A DNA stretch of 64,000 bases from Toxotes chatareus (lineage: Eukaryota; Chordata; Actinopteri; Toxotidae). Positions 35,012 to 47,205 of this stretch are shown piece after piece. Position 1 is the stretch's first letter; each line of letters starts with the position of its first letter. A program made the translations under genes and the position numbers. The notes beneath the pieces are model-generated. The model saw nothing but the letters and a program-made list of their open reading frames with translations. It was not told where the DNA came from and did no database searches. Location of the stretch: contig CM028882.1 in assembly GCA_016801885.1 (NCBI GenBank), positions 21,159,047 to 21,223,046 on the forward strand, in the 5' to 3' direction.

Positions 35012-38000
35012 TGCCCAGGATGCCTTTATTCCACGAAGCTCCACCATTGATTTCACCTCAAATGCCCTTTTACCAGCAAGGAGGCAGAATTGATTGTTTT
35101 TGTGACTGTGTGTGTGTGTCAGTGTATGTGTGGCCTTAAGTAAACACATGGCATATGACCATTAGTGTTGTTGTGTTCTTGCATTTCATATCTGTGCATC
35201 TGCTTTGGTCATCATACGTGTGTGTTCTCTGGGAGTGCACACATACAATACTTCATGTTGAGGTAGAGTGTGTATGTGTCCCCTTCTAATGATGAAGGAT
35301 TCTCATTGTCTTTGTATGCCTCTCTGGTTCAGTCTGTTCTCTCATTTTTTATTTGTGTTTATGTGTCGGTGCCTCCAACTGACAAATGCATTTTATGCAG
35401 TCTTGAAAAGGCACAAAAGATAAAATGAGAATTAGATGCATTTCTTCCAGCTGGGATGAAGCCAATAATTAGGCTTCTAGGGTGTTAAAAAAAACCCACA
35501 CACTACCAACAAATTGGAAAGTATTTCATTCAGAAAGTGATTGTGTTGGGTTGAGTTGTTTTTGTTGTTTGGTTTTATTTTATTACCAGCTGAGACAGCG
35601 TGTGGCTGGTTTTGTTTTCACCTTGTGAGTCTTTGTGTGTGTGTGTCATTGTGGCGAGATGTGGTCCTGGAGACAGCTACTGTAACGGGAACTACCACAG
35701 AGGCAGTTTTGAGTAATTTGGCAGGTGTTTATATGTCTCTCTGTGGACAAATTATGTCAACGTGATAGAGTCACAACTGTGCAAGATGCAGTAACGAATT
35801 GGTACAGGTGTGTAGATGAGATCAAAATGAAGGCTGAAGGCCAAAGTACTTAAAACAGCAGTGGGAGTTCCCATATGTCAGTACTAACATAGGTCAAAAG
35901 TTGACTCTGTGAGGTCGCTGGCACAGTTCACCCGTTTTACCAAACTCACGATCATGTCATGTGTTCCTTGGCACTGTACACATCTATTTGGCATTGCGGT
36001 TGGTGTGATCCATCACACACATAATGTCTGGTTTATTTATTTTTTTTGTCTTACTTTCTTTTTCGTCTGAAAATGGAAAGGGATTTTCTGATAAGCTTTT
36101 AGTTGCATGTGTTACTCAATCAATTTTCATACGCGCACTGATTCATAGGCAAAGTCACTCACTCTTCTTCTTCCTTCTCTTGTCCAGGAGTACATTAAGG
36201 TTTTGGGACATGGTCCTGTGGGTCAATATACTAGTAAACTAATCAAAACACAATGTTGTAAAAATCCATAACAATCATTACCTATGTTTTATTGCAAAAA
36301 TGTCAATCTTCATACAAACAATGCTAGTCTTCTAAAATCCAAGTTACAGTAGCATGAAACATCAGAGAAACTCTCATGGATCATTTGTTGTGCCTGTGTT
36401 CTCATCAATTAATGTATAAGTAAACAACAAAGATCAATTTCTACAAAAATAAGCATAATCCATTCAATGTTCGTGTGTATCCTTTGTCATTTTCTGTGCA
36501 GTATCTCTCAGTGTCATTGTTTTTCTTCATGTCACGGACTTCCTTCTTCTATTTATCATATTCTCTAAAGCAAATCTTTCATATTCTCTGGATCAGAGAC
36601 CATTTCTTTGTCCATTCTCTACTCGGCTTCCTCAGAAGCAGCACTCTCAATAATCCCTCTGGTCATTAAATTGGACTCACAGCATGTTCTCATGCTCGCA
36701 TATATATACGTATTCCTAGACCAGTGTGCTCTTGCAGCTCTATTAGTCTCACAAAAGTAACACTTACCTATTGCTTTTACATTCATCCTTACTATGAGTA
36801 AGAATATGGCTATTGTATTTGAACTGAATCAAAGAAATTCCAGCGTATAAGTGGATGGTAGGGTAATTCTCCATATGACTTGGTCATATTTCTTGTCAAG
36901 TTCATATTATGCAATAATCTTTTGTTATTCCACATGAGAAAATGCCTAATTATAAATTAAACAAGTAAATGTAAGAAAAACTGCAAAAGAAGAGACTGCA
37001 ATATAGTGATAAAGGGACTGAGTATGAGATTAAGAAGGACTGAGTGGGAAAAATAAATATAATAAGCATCAGCAGTCAATTATTAATTAATTAGAAAAAT
37101 ATGTGACTAATAACAAAAAGAAAAGCTTCTAAATCCACTTTCCCCAAATAGGAAAGTGATCTCAAACTTTTGACTTGATTGGGACAGTGGTCTCAAATTT
37201 TTAGACCCAGCTGTAAATGCTCTATCTGTTAGCTACCTGAGATAAAAACTGATAATCTTCCTTATATCCTGAAACTTGCCCTGTAGACTTTAAAGCTGTG
37301 TTAAGAAATATTTGCTATGTTAGCACTCCCGCAAATGACTCTGAGAGGGGGCTGCAATACTAATGATTCCAGCACTGGAGTAGAATTTTGTAGCGTTATG
37401 TGATTTTTAGCCACTTAAGCTCAATGTTTTAGTTTGCTGGACCAGTAAACCAAAACAATTCAAGGGTGTTTTGCTATGAGGGGGAAGAGTAAGGAACACA
37501 GTGCTTCCTCTGCTTTCCTCATCTCTGCTGAGCAGCATGTAATTTTCATTTTCATGGAGTGGCAAGGAAGTTGTTGGAAAGGAGGAGATGTGGTAATTTC
37601 GTTTTAGTGGAGCTTAATTGAGGGAGTCCGCTGGAAGAGGTCATAACAATGCATGGCTTAGAGGTCTCGGCAGTTTAGAAACTCCAATGGGACCTAGATA
37701 CCTAGAAAGGTGCATTCAAGGCTGATGTAGGTGATGCACAGCCAGTGTTTTACAGGGGGCAGTCCATATTGAGTTGAAGGGGCCCATCTTGCATGTACAT
37801 GCACACAGTGCGTGATTCTGTGAAATGGTCAAGCCTGTTGAAGATGTGCGCCTATAAAGCCAAATAAGACATTATATTTGATACTGGGGTATCCAAATTA
37901 ACTTGACATACATTAACTTGATAATTTAATACACCATAGATCTGCCAGCCTTGTAAAGTAGCTACACCCACTCTCTCCCTGCACAGTGTAAAATGCTGGA

Positions 38001-39023
38001 TTTATTTTCATTCATCCTTTGACTATTGTAATGAGTTTCTCTGTACTCTTGTGCATCCTAAAATTCTCCATTCTTATATTAAAGAAAGGGTGATTTGATG
38101 GTGTTTCTGTACGGGCAGTTTGGAGAATTCTCTCTTATTGCAGAGAAACTGAAGTTAAAGAGGTCATCACTATAAACAGCCTAATACTCAGAAATAAAAT
38201 TAGGAAGTATGGTAAGACAGGCATGTGCACAGTCATACATGCACAAGTACATGGAGAGACGTGGTTCATAATTAGATGCTCTCACACAAACACAAAGAGA
38301 CACACCTACCTATTTTCCTGATAAAAGGAGATAAAAGTTCAAAATCAGAAAACTCATTTTGACTTTTTCATGCATGGGGAGAGTACACAGACATGCACAT
38401 GCATGCGCATACTAAAACAATTGTCCGTAGATTTATAGACCCATTAGTCTGTGAGTTTTGCAAACATGTTTTCAGCACTAGCTCACACACACACTGCTTT
38501 TGCTCAGCATTCAATCTCTTTCTTACACAAGAATAATATAAGCATAAAAGAGACACAGTGGTCCACATCACGACAAGGCCTATTCAAAACAATCAATCAA
38601 TAATCAAAAAAAGTAAACAGTCACGATCACAAGCAGTGACACAGACAGGTGCAGAGGTGCGGTAAACATGGAGTTACAACAGATTAATATAAATTTCTGA
38701 CTGATTTCGTTGTAACCAAAAATTAAGTTAATCAGCTTTGTACATATCACAGTCCCTTTTTAAAACGTCATTCTTCTCTCCTACATAGTGGCGAACCGCT
38801 TTGTCTTTGTCAGTCTGGCCTAATGCAAGACTAGTAGTAAGATGTGAGAGGAGCACAGGATGCAAATTAAACTTTTCTTACTGTCTTGCCCTTTGCATTT
38901 TAATGCACCTGATTTGTACTTTCACTTCATTTTACTGCCTAACACATCAGTAACACTGTAATTTAATCAGTAAGTCATGCAGTATGTGGCAGACCATTGG
39001 TGTAACTTCATCACTGAGTCAGT

Positions 39024-39044
39024 GTCAGTCAGTCAGTCAGTCAG
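39024..39044. repeat. (GTCA)n microsatellite
   Basis: About five tandem GTCA units. Confidence 0.85.
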
Positions 39045-40236
39045 GGACAGACATCTGCTGTTATGTTCCAGCCAAAAAGTAGCTCAGTAGGGGCCCCTGT
39101 GAGTGTGGGCCCTGGAGCGGTCACAGCTTCTGCACCCGCTGTCGCTGCGCTTCTGAGTCAGCAGCTTACATGTTCATGCTACTGTAAACTAAGCTAAATC
39201 AGACAGTGATTACGTGTGGGGGAAAAAAAGACAGTGTCTGTCTTTACTGTTATGTTGGGTCTTGAGATGAGAGTGGGTTCATCTCAATATGTGAGGCAAA
39301 CTCTGTTGTTTTGCTAATGTTACCTCAGTTTCTTTGGTGTTTTAGGCCTGCAAGTCATTATATATCAACTTTTAGTTTGCAAACTGCATACTACCCTGTA
39401 TTGGAAAAATGCTTTTGAAAATTATAGGACTCAACCTATTGGCTATAAGAAAATGTCTTCTTGACATTTTTCACTGCACCTTCAGGTCAGACCTGCTAAA
39501 ACCCACTCTGATGCCGAGACTCAGCTGCAAGAAAAAAAGACAAAACATTACGTGCGATTCTGATGGAAAATTTGTTATATATAATATATTTATATACCAC
39601 ACATTAATGTTTTTATATGATTTCCTATTATAGACGAAGGACATCATGCTTTCCTTTATGTTAAGGTAATTTCTGAACACCATGCCAGTTGTGTCAAGGT
39701 TAATCAACTGGAGCTCTGAAATGGTGGAGTGTTGGACCTGAACTTCTAAGGACGGTAATTGTTTAAACTGTTTTGAAAATAGTTTCTAAAACACTTGAAT
39801 GGAGCTTATCTTTCACCAAGGAGAGGAGCGCACAAATTTTAGTTTCAAGGACATTAGGTATTACTGTCATTAATACAACTTTTAAATATGACACCCCTGC
39901 CTCAACACACCGGAAACTCTGCTCTTACTGGCATTTTCACTTTTCACTCTGAAAGCAGTCAAGCTAGTCACTAGCAAAATATGGTAAAGAAGTTAACACT
40001 CTAGGACTGAACACACACACACACACACACTTCAACATCTACTTTCTTTCTCTTTTTAACCCACAGTCATTCCGTATCTGTTTATTCCCCTAATCCAGTC
40101 TGCACTATCATGCTGTCTACAGCATTCTTCCTCGACTTTCTATCCTCCCTACCCTTCAATTTTCCTGTCACTGCCTCCCTTTCTTCCTTCTCCCTCTCCT
40201 GTTTTCTCTCTCGCTCTCTCTTTCCATCTTAAATCG

Positions 40237-40319
40237 GTCATGAATATTCATGAGGGTGTTATTTGCATTGCTGGCTTCTGAAAGAGGCTGAGTACACAAA
40301 GGTGACAGCCATCAACCTC
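40237..40319 (+). repeat. 83-bp inverted element, copy 2
   Basis: It matches the reverse complement of 16684-16766 with four mismatches and no gap. The preceding pyrimidine-rich stretch also resembles the reverse complement of the purine-rich stretch after copy 1, so homology may extend further. The downstream flank is unrelated. Confidence 0.85.
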
Positions 40320-40838
40320 GTGATAATGCTGGTATTTGTGTGTTTTGCGGCTGTGCATGTGTGTGAGGGTGAGAAAACAGAAGACAGAGGTAGACAGTGG
40401 AGGAGAAGAAAATTAGGAGAGAGTGTAAGGAACAGAGTCAGAGAGGAGGAGGGGGATTGTGTGTATTTTGGCTGTCACTCGCCAAATGATTGACATTATC
40501 ACTGAAATTATAATTAATATGTCTCTGAGAACGAGTTTGAATTGAATTTGAAACATTTTTGCTTTTTGAACTCAGTCATTGATATGACAGTGATCCTCTT
40601 TGCGCATGCACAGATGTGCATGTGCACACGTTTGTTTAGCTCTTTCTTCAGACAAAATTCCCCATCTTTCCCTGCCTTTCGACAGCTAACACTCTTCTGC
40701 TGTTTTTCTTTTTTCTTTGTACGCCTCTGTCGCTCTTTGAGTCTGGGTCTGCTGACGCTAGTTTGAGGATGCTTGATATGAAAATGCTTGACCGGTTATT
40801 GTGTTTTGTTTATTTTGCGTGCCACTCCTTGTTGAAGG

Positions 40839-40874
40839 ATAGAAGAGCTCCATTTAGAAATGGAGCTCCTCTAT
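40839..40874. repeat. Near-perfect palindrome
   Basis: Seventeen-base arms (40839-40855 and 40858-40874) with one mismatch and a two-base spacer. Each arm holds the GAGCTCCATTT core or its complement. Confidence 0.85.
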
Positions 40875-41204
40875 AATGCTCTTGCCTTCCTCTGTGCTGG
40901 GGATGCACCAGTTGCTCGGAGTAGCACGTTTTAAAGCGGTGTGTGTGTATGTGTGTTTGTGTGTGTTTGAGCATTTACCTTTAAGTCACCCCAGGAGTTC
41001 TAAACAGGAGATTGGGGATAAGTTTGTTCTTATTTTAACAAACCAGGGGGAAAACAGTTCATATTTTTACTAACAGAGAGAAATCCCCATGCAGCTTTCC
41101 ACTCTGGGACTCAAGTAATACTTTTATTTTCTTGGCCTAGGACCCAGGCTCATGAGAACATATTGTATTTTTTTATTATTCTGGGACCCACTTGAAATAA
41201 GCTA

Positions 41205-41285
41205 CAGATGTTCCCATTGTAGAAATCCCAATTTTTACTGCATGCTGGCTGAACTGCTGCACTTTGGCTCTGTATCAAAAAGAGG
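41205..41285 (+). repeat. Fragment of an unnamed dispersed repeat, copy 1
   Basis: The core GGCTGAACTGCTGCACTTTG and its flanks resemble 59652-59735 in the same orientation, with scattered substitutions and one GCT insertion in the latter. No family is recognised. Confidence 0.45.
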
Positions 41286-41673
41286 ATTTTTTTTGGAAGT
41301 TAACTGACAATTGTCTGGTGTGTAGCTGGTATAGTTTTTTCTCACAAAAATCATTTTGTTCTTGGAAATAATTATGGATGTAAATACAGGGCAGTTGTGG
41401 GGATAACTGCAGTTCAGGACTTTTTTTTTTTTTTTAACTTTTTGGTTTCTCTTACTTTTGGAGTATTTTGGAGGTAAAGTGTTAAAGTTGGTTCACTGTT
41501 CACATACGAAAAGTTTTAGGGTTTTTTAATTCTTAATCCTCCCCCCGCCCCACTAAGCAGGAAAGAAGAAGGGAAGAAGAAAACAAAGCCTAGTAAGCAC
41601 TGATTTGGTGATTTGTAACTTCAGCTGAGGATCAAAATATTGATCCTCAATATGAGGCTATGTGTTGTTGCAG

Positions 41674-41799
41674 AATGTCCAACACAGTGGACAAAAATCA
41701 GCCTGTAGAAACTTCCCTCAGGTGTCTCGGTTGTGGTGGCATGTTTCTCAAATGTCTCTCCAAAGAAGAAGCCACAATATCAGACAGACCCAAGAAAAA
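41674..41799 (+). other. Possible small coding exon of unknown gene
   Basis: A TTGTTGCAG acceptor-like site precedes it and a GTGAGT donor-like site follows. The 126 bases are a multiple of three and are open in two frames. From the ATG at 41675 a 42-residue frame contains LRCLGCGGMFLKC, a cysteine arrangement that could bind zinc. I do not recognise it as a TMEM132 exon or any other family, and chance agreement is quite possible. Confidence 0.15.
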
Positions 41800-42053
41800 G
41801 TGAGTGACAGTGCTTAAAGTTCAACAAATATGTATCAGGATTTTCTATCAAACTTGTCCACTGATGTGTATGAGTTTGGTTTTGAGCTGTGTAATCTCCA
41901 GTTGAAAATACGGCTGTTATTCTCCATTCCAGGCACGGCACATCCCCATAGATTAGATACAGCTTGGTGGACCTTTAAACATAAATTCATAAATCCTTCA
42001 TGGAGTTCTTCAAGGATCTAACCAGGGTCTCACAACAATGGCAATCATTGGGT

Positions 42054-42081
42054 CTTTTCTTTTCTTTTCTTTTTCTTTTCT
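42054..42081. repeat. (TTTTC)n microsatellite
   Basis: About five pentamer units with one extra T. Confidence 0.9.
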
Positions 42082-42096
42082 AAAAAGGTCACAGAT

Positions 42097-42124
42097 GTTC
42101 TGTTACAGGGCACTGTAACAGAAC
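42097..42124. repeat. Perfect 12-bp hairpin
   Basis: GTTCTGTTACAG and its exact reverse complement, separated by GGCA. Confidence 0.9.
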
Positions 42125-43761
42125 AGTTGCTCTGGCCCTTGTAATCTTTCAGTTGCTTGTAATGTTGTGATCTGGGAAATTTAAGCTTACACTACTGTTG
42201 CGCTCATTCTCAAGTCACACTGGATAAGAGCATCACCTAAGTTCCTAAAACTTTAATGATTATATTAATTATTAATGAAGGAATTGAAGAACCCCTGGAA
42301 TCCTTTTAGGTTTCACAGTGTGTAAGTGGTTATTGATGCCTCGGTCAGACTGGATACCTTGCTGCAAAGTACACTTTCCTTTGTCCTTTTCAAGATTTTA
42401 CACGTTAAGATAAATGAGATGCCTTTCTTCCAATTTGATATTGAGACATTCTGGTGACTGAGCTTTCTGTGATTCATGTGTTCACTTTTAGACGGTCAAT
42501 CATGATCATATGTGGCCAGATTCTCCGAGATCTGTTGTGTTTTCACAGCTAAATCAGCTAATTCATTTATATCTTATCCTGTCAACTTGATCAGCTGTAA
42601 AGCGCTTTCACTCTACCAGTCGATTTTATTTCATTTTTGTACAGCTCTCTGTCAGCATATTAATGTTGTGATATTGGTTTTTACTGTGTGCTCCCATCTT
42701 TAACTGTTTATTATCATGAGGGGCAGTTAATTGTTGAACTTGAACGAAAATCTCATTTAGAACAGATGCTTCCTATTGCTGGGGTATGGTCTGAAAACAT
42801 GGCTTGCTCAATGATTGACCACCGTGCTTCATGTTTGCTTGTTTATCAGTGCTAATTTGCCTGGCTAGTCTCCCCATTAAGCTCAGTGAGAACATTAGCC
42901 CAGTAAATTAGCACTGATGAATGTGCTGTTATTCATGGCAAAATGTCCACTTATACTGGCCTCTTTGGGTTTTTTTTTTTTTTTTTTTTAAATTTTATTT
43001 TAATCTTTACCTTTTCATCTTTGCTGGCTGTATTATTTTCAACTGTGAGACATTAAGGGATGGCTGGACTGGATAGATTTAGAAAATTGTTCCAAAAGAG
43101 GTTAAGGTGCATAATGAATATGAGAAGAGGGAGCTCTTCTATTACCACCAGTTTCGACCATGGGTAGGACTTAGATTTAATTTTGTAACTGGGTGTTTAA
43201 CACAGTTGTTGGTTGAGCAGCTTGTTGTAAAAACAAAGGCATAACCATTGCCTGTAGTCTATTTTCTATAGTCTTTTCTTCTCCGCCATATCCCCCCCCC
43301 CAACAATTCTAATCTTAGCAGGACTTAACAAAAATTGTTCCAGCTTACACATTCAAACACACTCACAACCTCTCTCTCTCTCACACACCCTGGGAATCTT
43401 TTTAGAGTACCATGTGGTATGTGGTTTGATCCCCTTCTTGTTCTTTGCCTCTAAAGGTAGTCTCAATTCTGTTTTATATTCCAACCTCTATAGAGGCAAG
43501 CCACTCACACACACACATGTATACACACTGTGCTTGTGTGTGTGTGTCTCCCAAGGACATGCAAATGGCACAGTGCCATGTATATATTCAGTACAGGCAC
43601 AAACAAAAGAATATACACGTGTAAATGGTGGAGTCTCTACATGAACATGCACAGAGTTATCTCTTTTTCCTTCCCTTTTCTCATAATTCTTTGTGTCACT
43701 TCCTGTATTTATTTTGTACAGTGCTTCTGCATCCTGTGGTGGTTATCTGTCCATGGAACAT

Positions 43762-43821
43762 GTGTTATCCTAGCTTATTAATCAACCCTTACTTTGCCGT
43801 GTTCTGTGGTCAATCTCTGAA
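43762..43821 (+). repeat. 60-bp direct repeat, copy 1
   Basis: Identical over 60 bases to 43894-43953, with starts 132 bases apart. It lies on the 5' side of the LINE. Confidence 0.9.
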
Positions 43822-43893
43822 TTCCTGTAATGTTCTCTTTCCACGTATACATTTGCTTTAGTTAAGCATCTGTGGTGCACTGTGGTGTTACGA

Positions 43894-43953
43894 GTGTTAT
43901 CCTAGCTTATTAATCAACCCTTACTTTGCCGTGTTCTGTGGTCAATCTCTGAA
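43894..43953 (+). repeat. 60-bp direct repeat, copy 2
   Basis: Identical to 43762-43821. It ends about 60 bases before the first LINE codon, so the pair may be tandem units of the LINE 5' region or a local host duplication. Confidence 0.9.
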
Positions 43954-44016
43954 ATCTAAGCACACGTGTCCCTCTAATCTAACTCTATCTCTGGTCCGCT
44001 AGCTTAGCTGTTAGCA

Positions 44017-44937
44017 ATGGCTTCTCTCTCTCCTGCTATCTCTCCTGCTGTCTCTCCTCTCTCTTGCACGGTGTGTGAGATGTTTAGTTACTCCTCTGCC
44101 TCCTTTAGCGATAATGGTATGTGTAATAAATGTAGCATTTTTGTAGCATTGGAGGCGAGACTTAGGAAGTAGAGGCTCGGCTCCGCACCATAGATAATCG
44201 CCCCGCAGCAGCGCTAGCTAGTCAGTCCCCTGTAGCTGATGCGGACCAGCCTAAATAGCTAGCTACAGCTAGCCGCCCCACGTTAGCTCCTGTCAGCCGT
44301 TCCCGGCAGCTCCCGAGCAGCCGGGAAGCCAAGGCGGCTGGGTGGCAGTCGAAGGAAACATAGCATGAAACAACGGCCCGTGGTTCACCATCAACCGCTT
44401 CATGTTTCAAACAGATTTTCCCCAATCAGCGACACACCCGCTGAGGAAAAAACTCTGGTTATTGGCAGCTCCATTTTGCGAAATGTGAAGTTAGAGACTC
44501 CAGCGACCATAGTTAAATGCATCCCTGGGGCCAGAGCGGGCGACGTTGAATCGTATTTAAAACTGCTGGCTAAGGATAAAGCGTAGATTTGGTAAGATCG
44601 TTATTCACGTCGGCGGTAATGACACCCGATTACGCCAATCGGAGGTCACTAAAATTAATATGGAGTCGGTGTGTAACTTTGCCAAAACAATGTCGGACTC
44701 CGTAGTGTTCTCTGGACCCCTGCCCGATTTGACCAGTGATGATGTTTAGCCGCATGTCTTCATTCCGTCGCTGGCTGTCTAGGTGGTGTCCAGCAAGCGA
44801 CGTGGCCTTCATTGATAACTGGAAAACTTTTTGGGGAAAACCTGGTCTGATTTAGAGGCGGCATCCATCCAACTTTGGATGGTGCAGCTCTCATATCTAG
44901 AAATATGACAGATTTCATTAGAAAACCAAAGTCATGA
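44017..44937 (+). pseudogene. LINE ORF1 (zinc finger and esterase-like domain), frameshifted
   Basis: From the ATG at 44017 the frame encodes a Ser/Pro-rich start, then CTVCEMF with a second MCNKC pair, a four-cysteine finger followed by a short charged helix. It meets TAG at 44170 where one base is missing. Further on, in other frames, TLVIGSSILRNV and IHVGGNDTR are the Ser and Asn blocks of the SGNH-esterase domain known in ORF1 of L2/CR1-type LINEs. The frame would end at TGA 44935-44937. ORF1 proteins of this type bind RNA and may contact membranes. Several one-base changes interrupt it. Confidence 0.7.
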
Positions 44938-44958
44938 CAACCCAGAGTTGAGACCAGG

Positions 44959-46018
44959 ATGCAGAGTTGCAGTCCTACACGCTTCTCTGCAGTTTCTCTA
45001 GAGCTGTCACCCACCCATGATTCTCATGATTCTTATTATTCCTACCATTCTAACGATTCCCTTTACCCTATAGAGACTGTGTCTGCTCCCCGTCAACAAA
45101 AAGTGCATAAATTAAAAAATGCAAGAGGTGTTACTCATAAAAACCTAAAAAAATTTATACTACAAAAGCATCTGAACCTAAAAACACCACAATCAGATGT
45201 GGGCTATTAAACATTAGATCTCTCTTGTCTAAATCTCTGTTAGTGAATGATTTGATAATGGATCAGCAGATTGATTTATTCTGTCTGACTGAGACCTGGC
45301 TGCAGGAGGAAGAGTATGTCAGTCTAAATGAGTCAACCCCTGCTAGTCATATTAATTATCACATTCCTCGAGGCACAGGCCGAGGAGGAGGAGTGGCAGC
45401 AATCTACCACTCAAGTTTATTAATTAATCCTAGACCTAAGCGAAATATAGTACATTTGAAAGCCTTATCCTCAGCCTCTCACATCCAAATTGGAAGACAG
45501 AAAAACCAGTACTATTTGCTGTGGTGTATCGTCCACCTGCTGCTTACTCAGAGTTTTTGTCTGAATTCACTGAATTTTATCTGATTTAGTGCTTAGTGCG
45601 GATAGAGTAATTATAGTGGGCGACTTTAATATTCATGTCGATACCCACAATGACAGCCTTAAGACTGCTTTCTATTCAGTATTAGACTCAATTGGCTTTT
45701 TACAAAATGTTAACAAACCAACTCACTGTTTTAATCACACCCTTGATCTTGTACTAACCTATGGCATAGAAGCTGAATATTTGACAGTATTCCCTCTTAA
45801 CCCTGTTTTATCTGATCATTCTTTAGTAACATTTGAATTTACAATAATGAACTGCACAGCATCTGAGAAAAAAATTAACTACTGTAGATTTCTGTCTGAT
45901 AATGCTGTTATCAAATATAAGGAAGCTATTCCATCTTCATTATCTCCGCTGCCATGTGCCAGTTTTACAGAGGGCAATGGCCTAAAGCGTTACTCCAGCA
46001 GATATAGACTATCTAGTT
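44959..46018 (+). pseudogene. LINE ORF2, endonuclease part, frameshifted
   Basis: The probable start is ATG 44959, followed by a Ser/His/Asp-rich lead. The apurinic-type endonuclease shows LLNIRSLLSKS (from about 45203), CLTETWL with its catalytic Glu (about 45285-45303), GDFNIHVD (about 45616-45642) and LSDHSLV with the catalytic Asp-His (about 45808). Frame changes occur in a G-run before LLNIRSL (near 45198), an A-run near 45500, a T-run near 45578, and near 45990. The domain nicks target DNA to prime reverse transcription. All key catalytic residues are present. Confidence 0.8.
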
Positions 46019-47205
46019 GATAATACTGCTGCTTCATTGCGTTCAACCCTTGACTCTGTTGCCCCTTTGAAAAAGAAGGTCAGTAATCAGAGGAAGCTAG
46101 CTCCATGGTACAGTTCACAAATCGTACTTTAAAACAGATATCACGAAAGCTGGAAAGGAAATGGTTATCCACTAATTTAGAGGAATTCCGCCTAGCCTGG
46201 AAAGACAGCTTTATAACGTATAAAAAAGCCCTTTCGTAAGGCAAGAACTGCCTATTACTCATCATTAATAGAGGAAAACAAGAACAACCCTAGGTTTCTT
46301 TTCAGCACTGTAGCCAGGCTGACAAAGAGCCATAGCTCTGTTGTACCATCCATCCCTCTAGCTCTCACTAGTAATGACTTTATGAGCTTCTTTAGCAACA
46401 AAATAGTAGACATTAGAGACAGAATCCATCTCATCCTGCCTACAACTGTTAATGATGTAGGTAAGTCTAGAACAACATCTTTAGAAATGTCTGCCAGTCC
46501 TGATTTGTCGTTAGACTGTTTCTCTCCCATAGATCTAGCTGAATTGACTTCAATAGTTTCTAAATCTAAATCATCAACATGTCTTTTGGATCCTATCCCG
46601 ACCAGACTTCTTAAAGATGTGTTGCCTTTGATTGGCACTCACATATTAGATCAGATAAATCTCTCGTTGGTTACAGGATATGTTCCACAGGCTTTTAAGG
46701 TTGCAGTTATCAAACCTTTACTTAAAAAGCCTTCTCTGGACTCTGACATTTTGGCAAACTATAGACCTATATCCAATCTCCCCTTTAATTCTAAAATTCT
46801 TGAAAAGGCTGTTGCAACTCAGTTGTGTGACCATCTACATAGGAACGGTTTGTTTGAAGTTTTTCAGTCAGGATTTAGAGTTCATCATAGCACAGAGACA
46901 GCACTGGTGAAAGTTACCAACGACCTTCTTATAGCATCAGATAATGGACTCGTCTCTATACTTGTCCTGCTAGATCTTAGTGCTGCATTTGACACCATTG
47001 ATCATAATATCCTATTGGATAGATTGGAACATGTTATTGGGATTAAAGGAAGAGCACTAGACTGGTTTAAATCATATCTATCAGATAGATACCAGTTTGT
47101 TCATGTTAATGATGATCCCTCCATATATACCAGAGTAAGTCATGGAGTTCCACAGGGTTCTGTGCTTGGACCGATACTGTTCACCTTATACATGCTTCCC
47201 TAGGC
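46019..47205 (+). pseudogene. LINE ORF2, linker and reverse transcriptase up to motif B
   Basis: After a broken linker with two or three single-base frame changes, an open stretch from 46382 carries the non-LTR reverse-transcriptase blocks: YRPISNLPFNSKILEK, LLDLSAAFDTIDH with the first catalytic Asp, and SHGVPQGSVLGPILFTLY. It stops at TAG near 47203 because a C-run is one base short; the coding pattern resumes at once in the next frame. Confidence 0.85.

Larger units (their letters stand above)
34819..40236. other. Long non-coding intron stretch
   Basis: No exon or element is recognised. It contains a CA run (34981-35008), TG-rich stretches near 35100-35130 and 35634-35647, and a GTCA repeat at 39024-39044. 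Frames here are short and without motifs. Confidence 0.6.
40320..43761. other. Non-coding intron stretch between the inverted element and the LINE
   Basis: It holds two short hairpins (40839-40874 and 42097-42124), poly-T runs (41421-41437 and 42970-42989), a TTTTC repeat (42054-42081), a fragment of an unnamed dispersed repeat (about 41205-41285) and a possible small exon (41674-41799). Confidence 0.55.
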
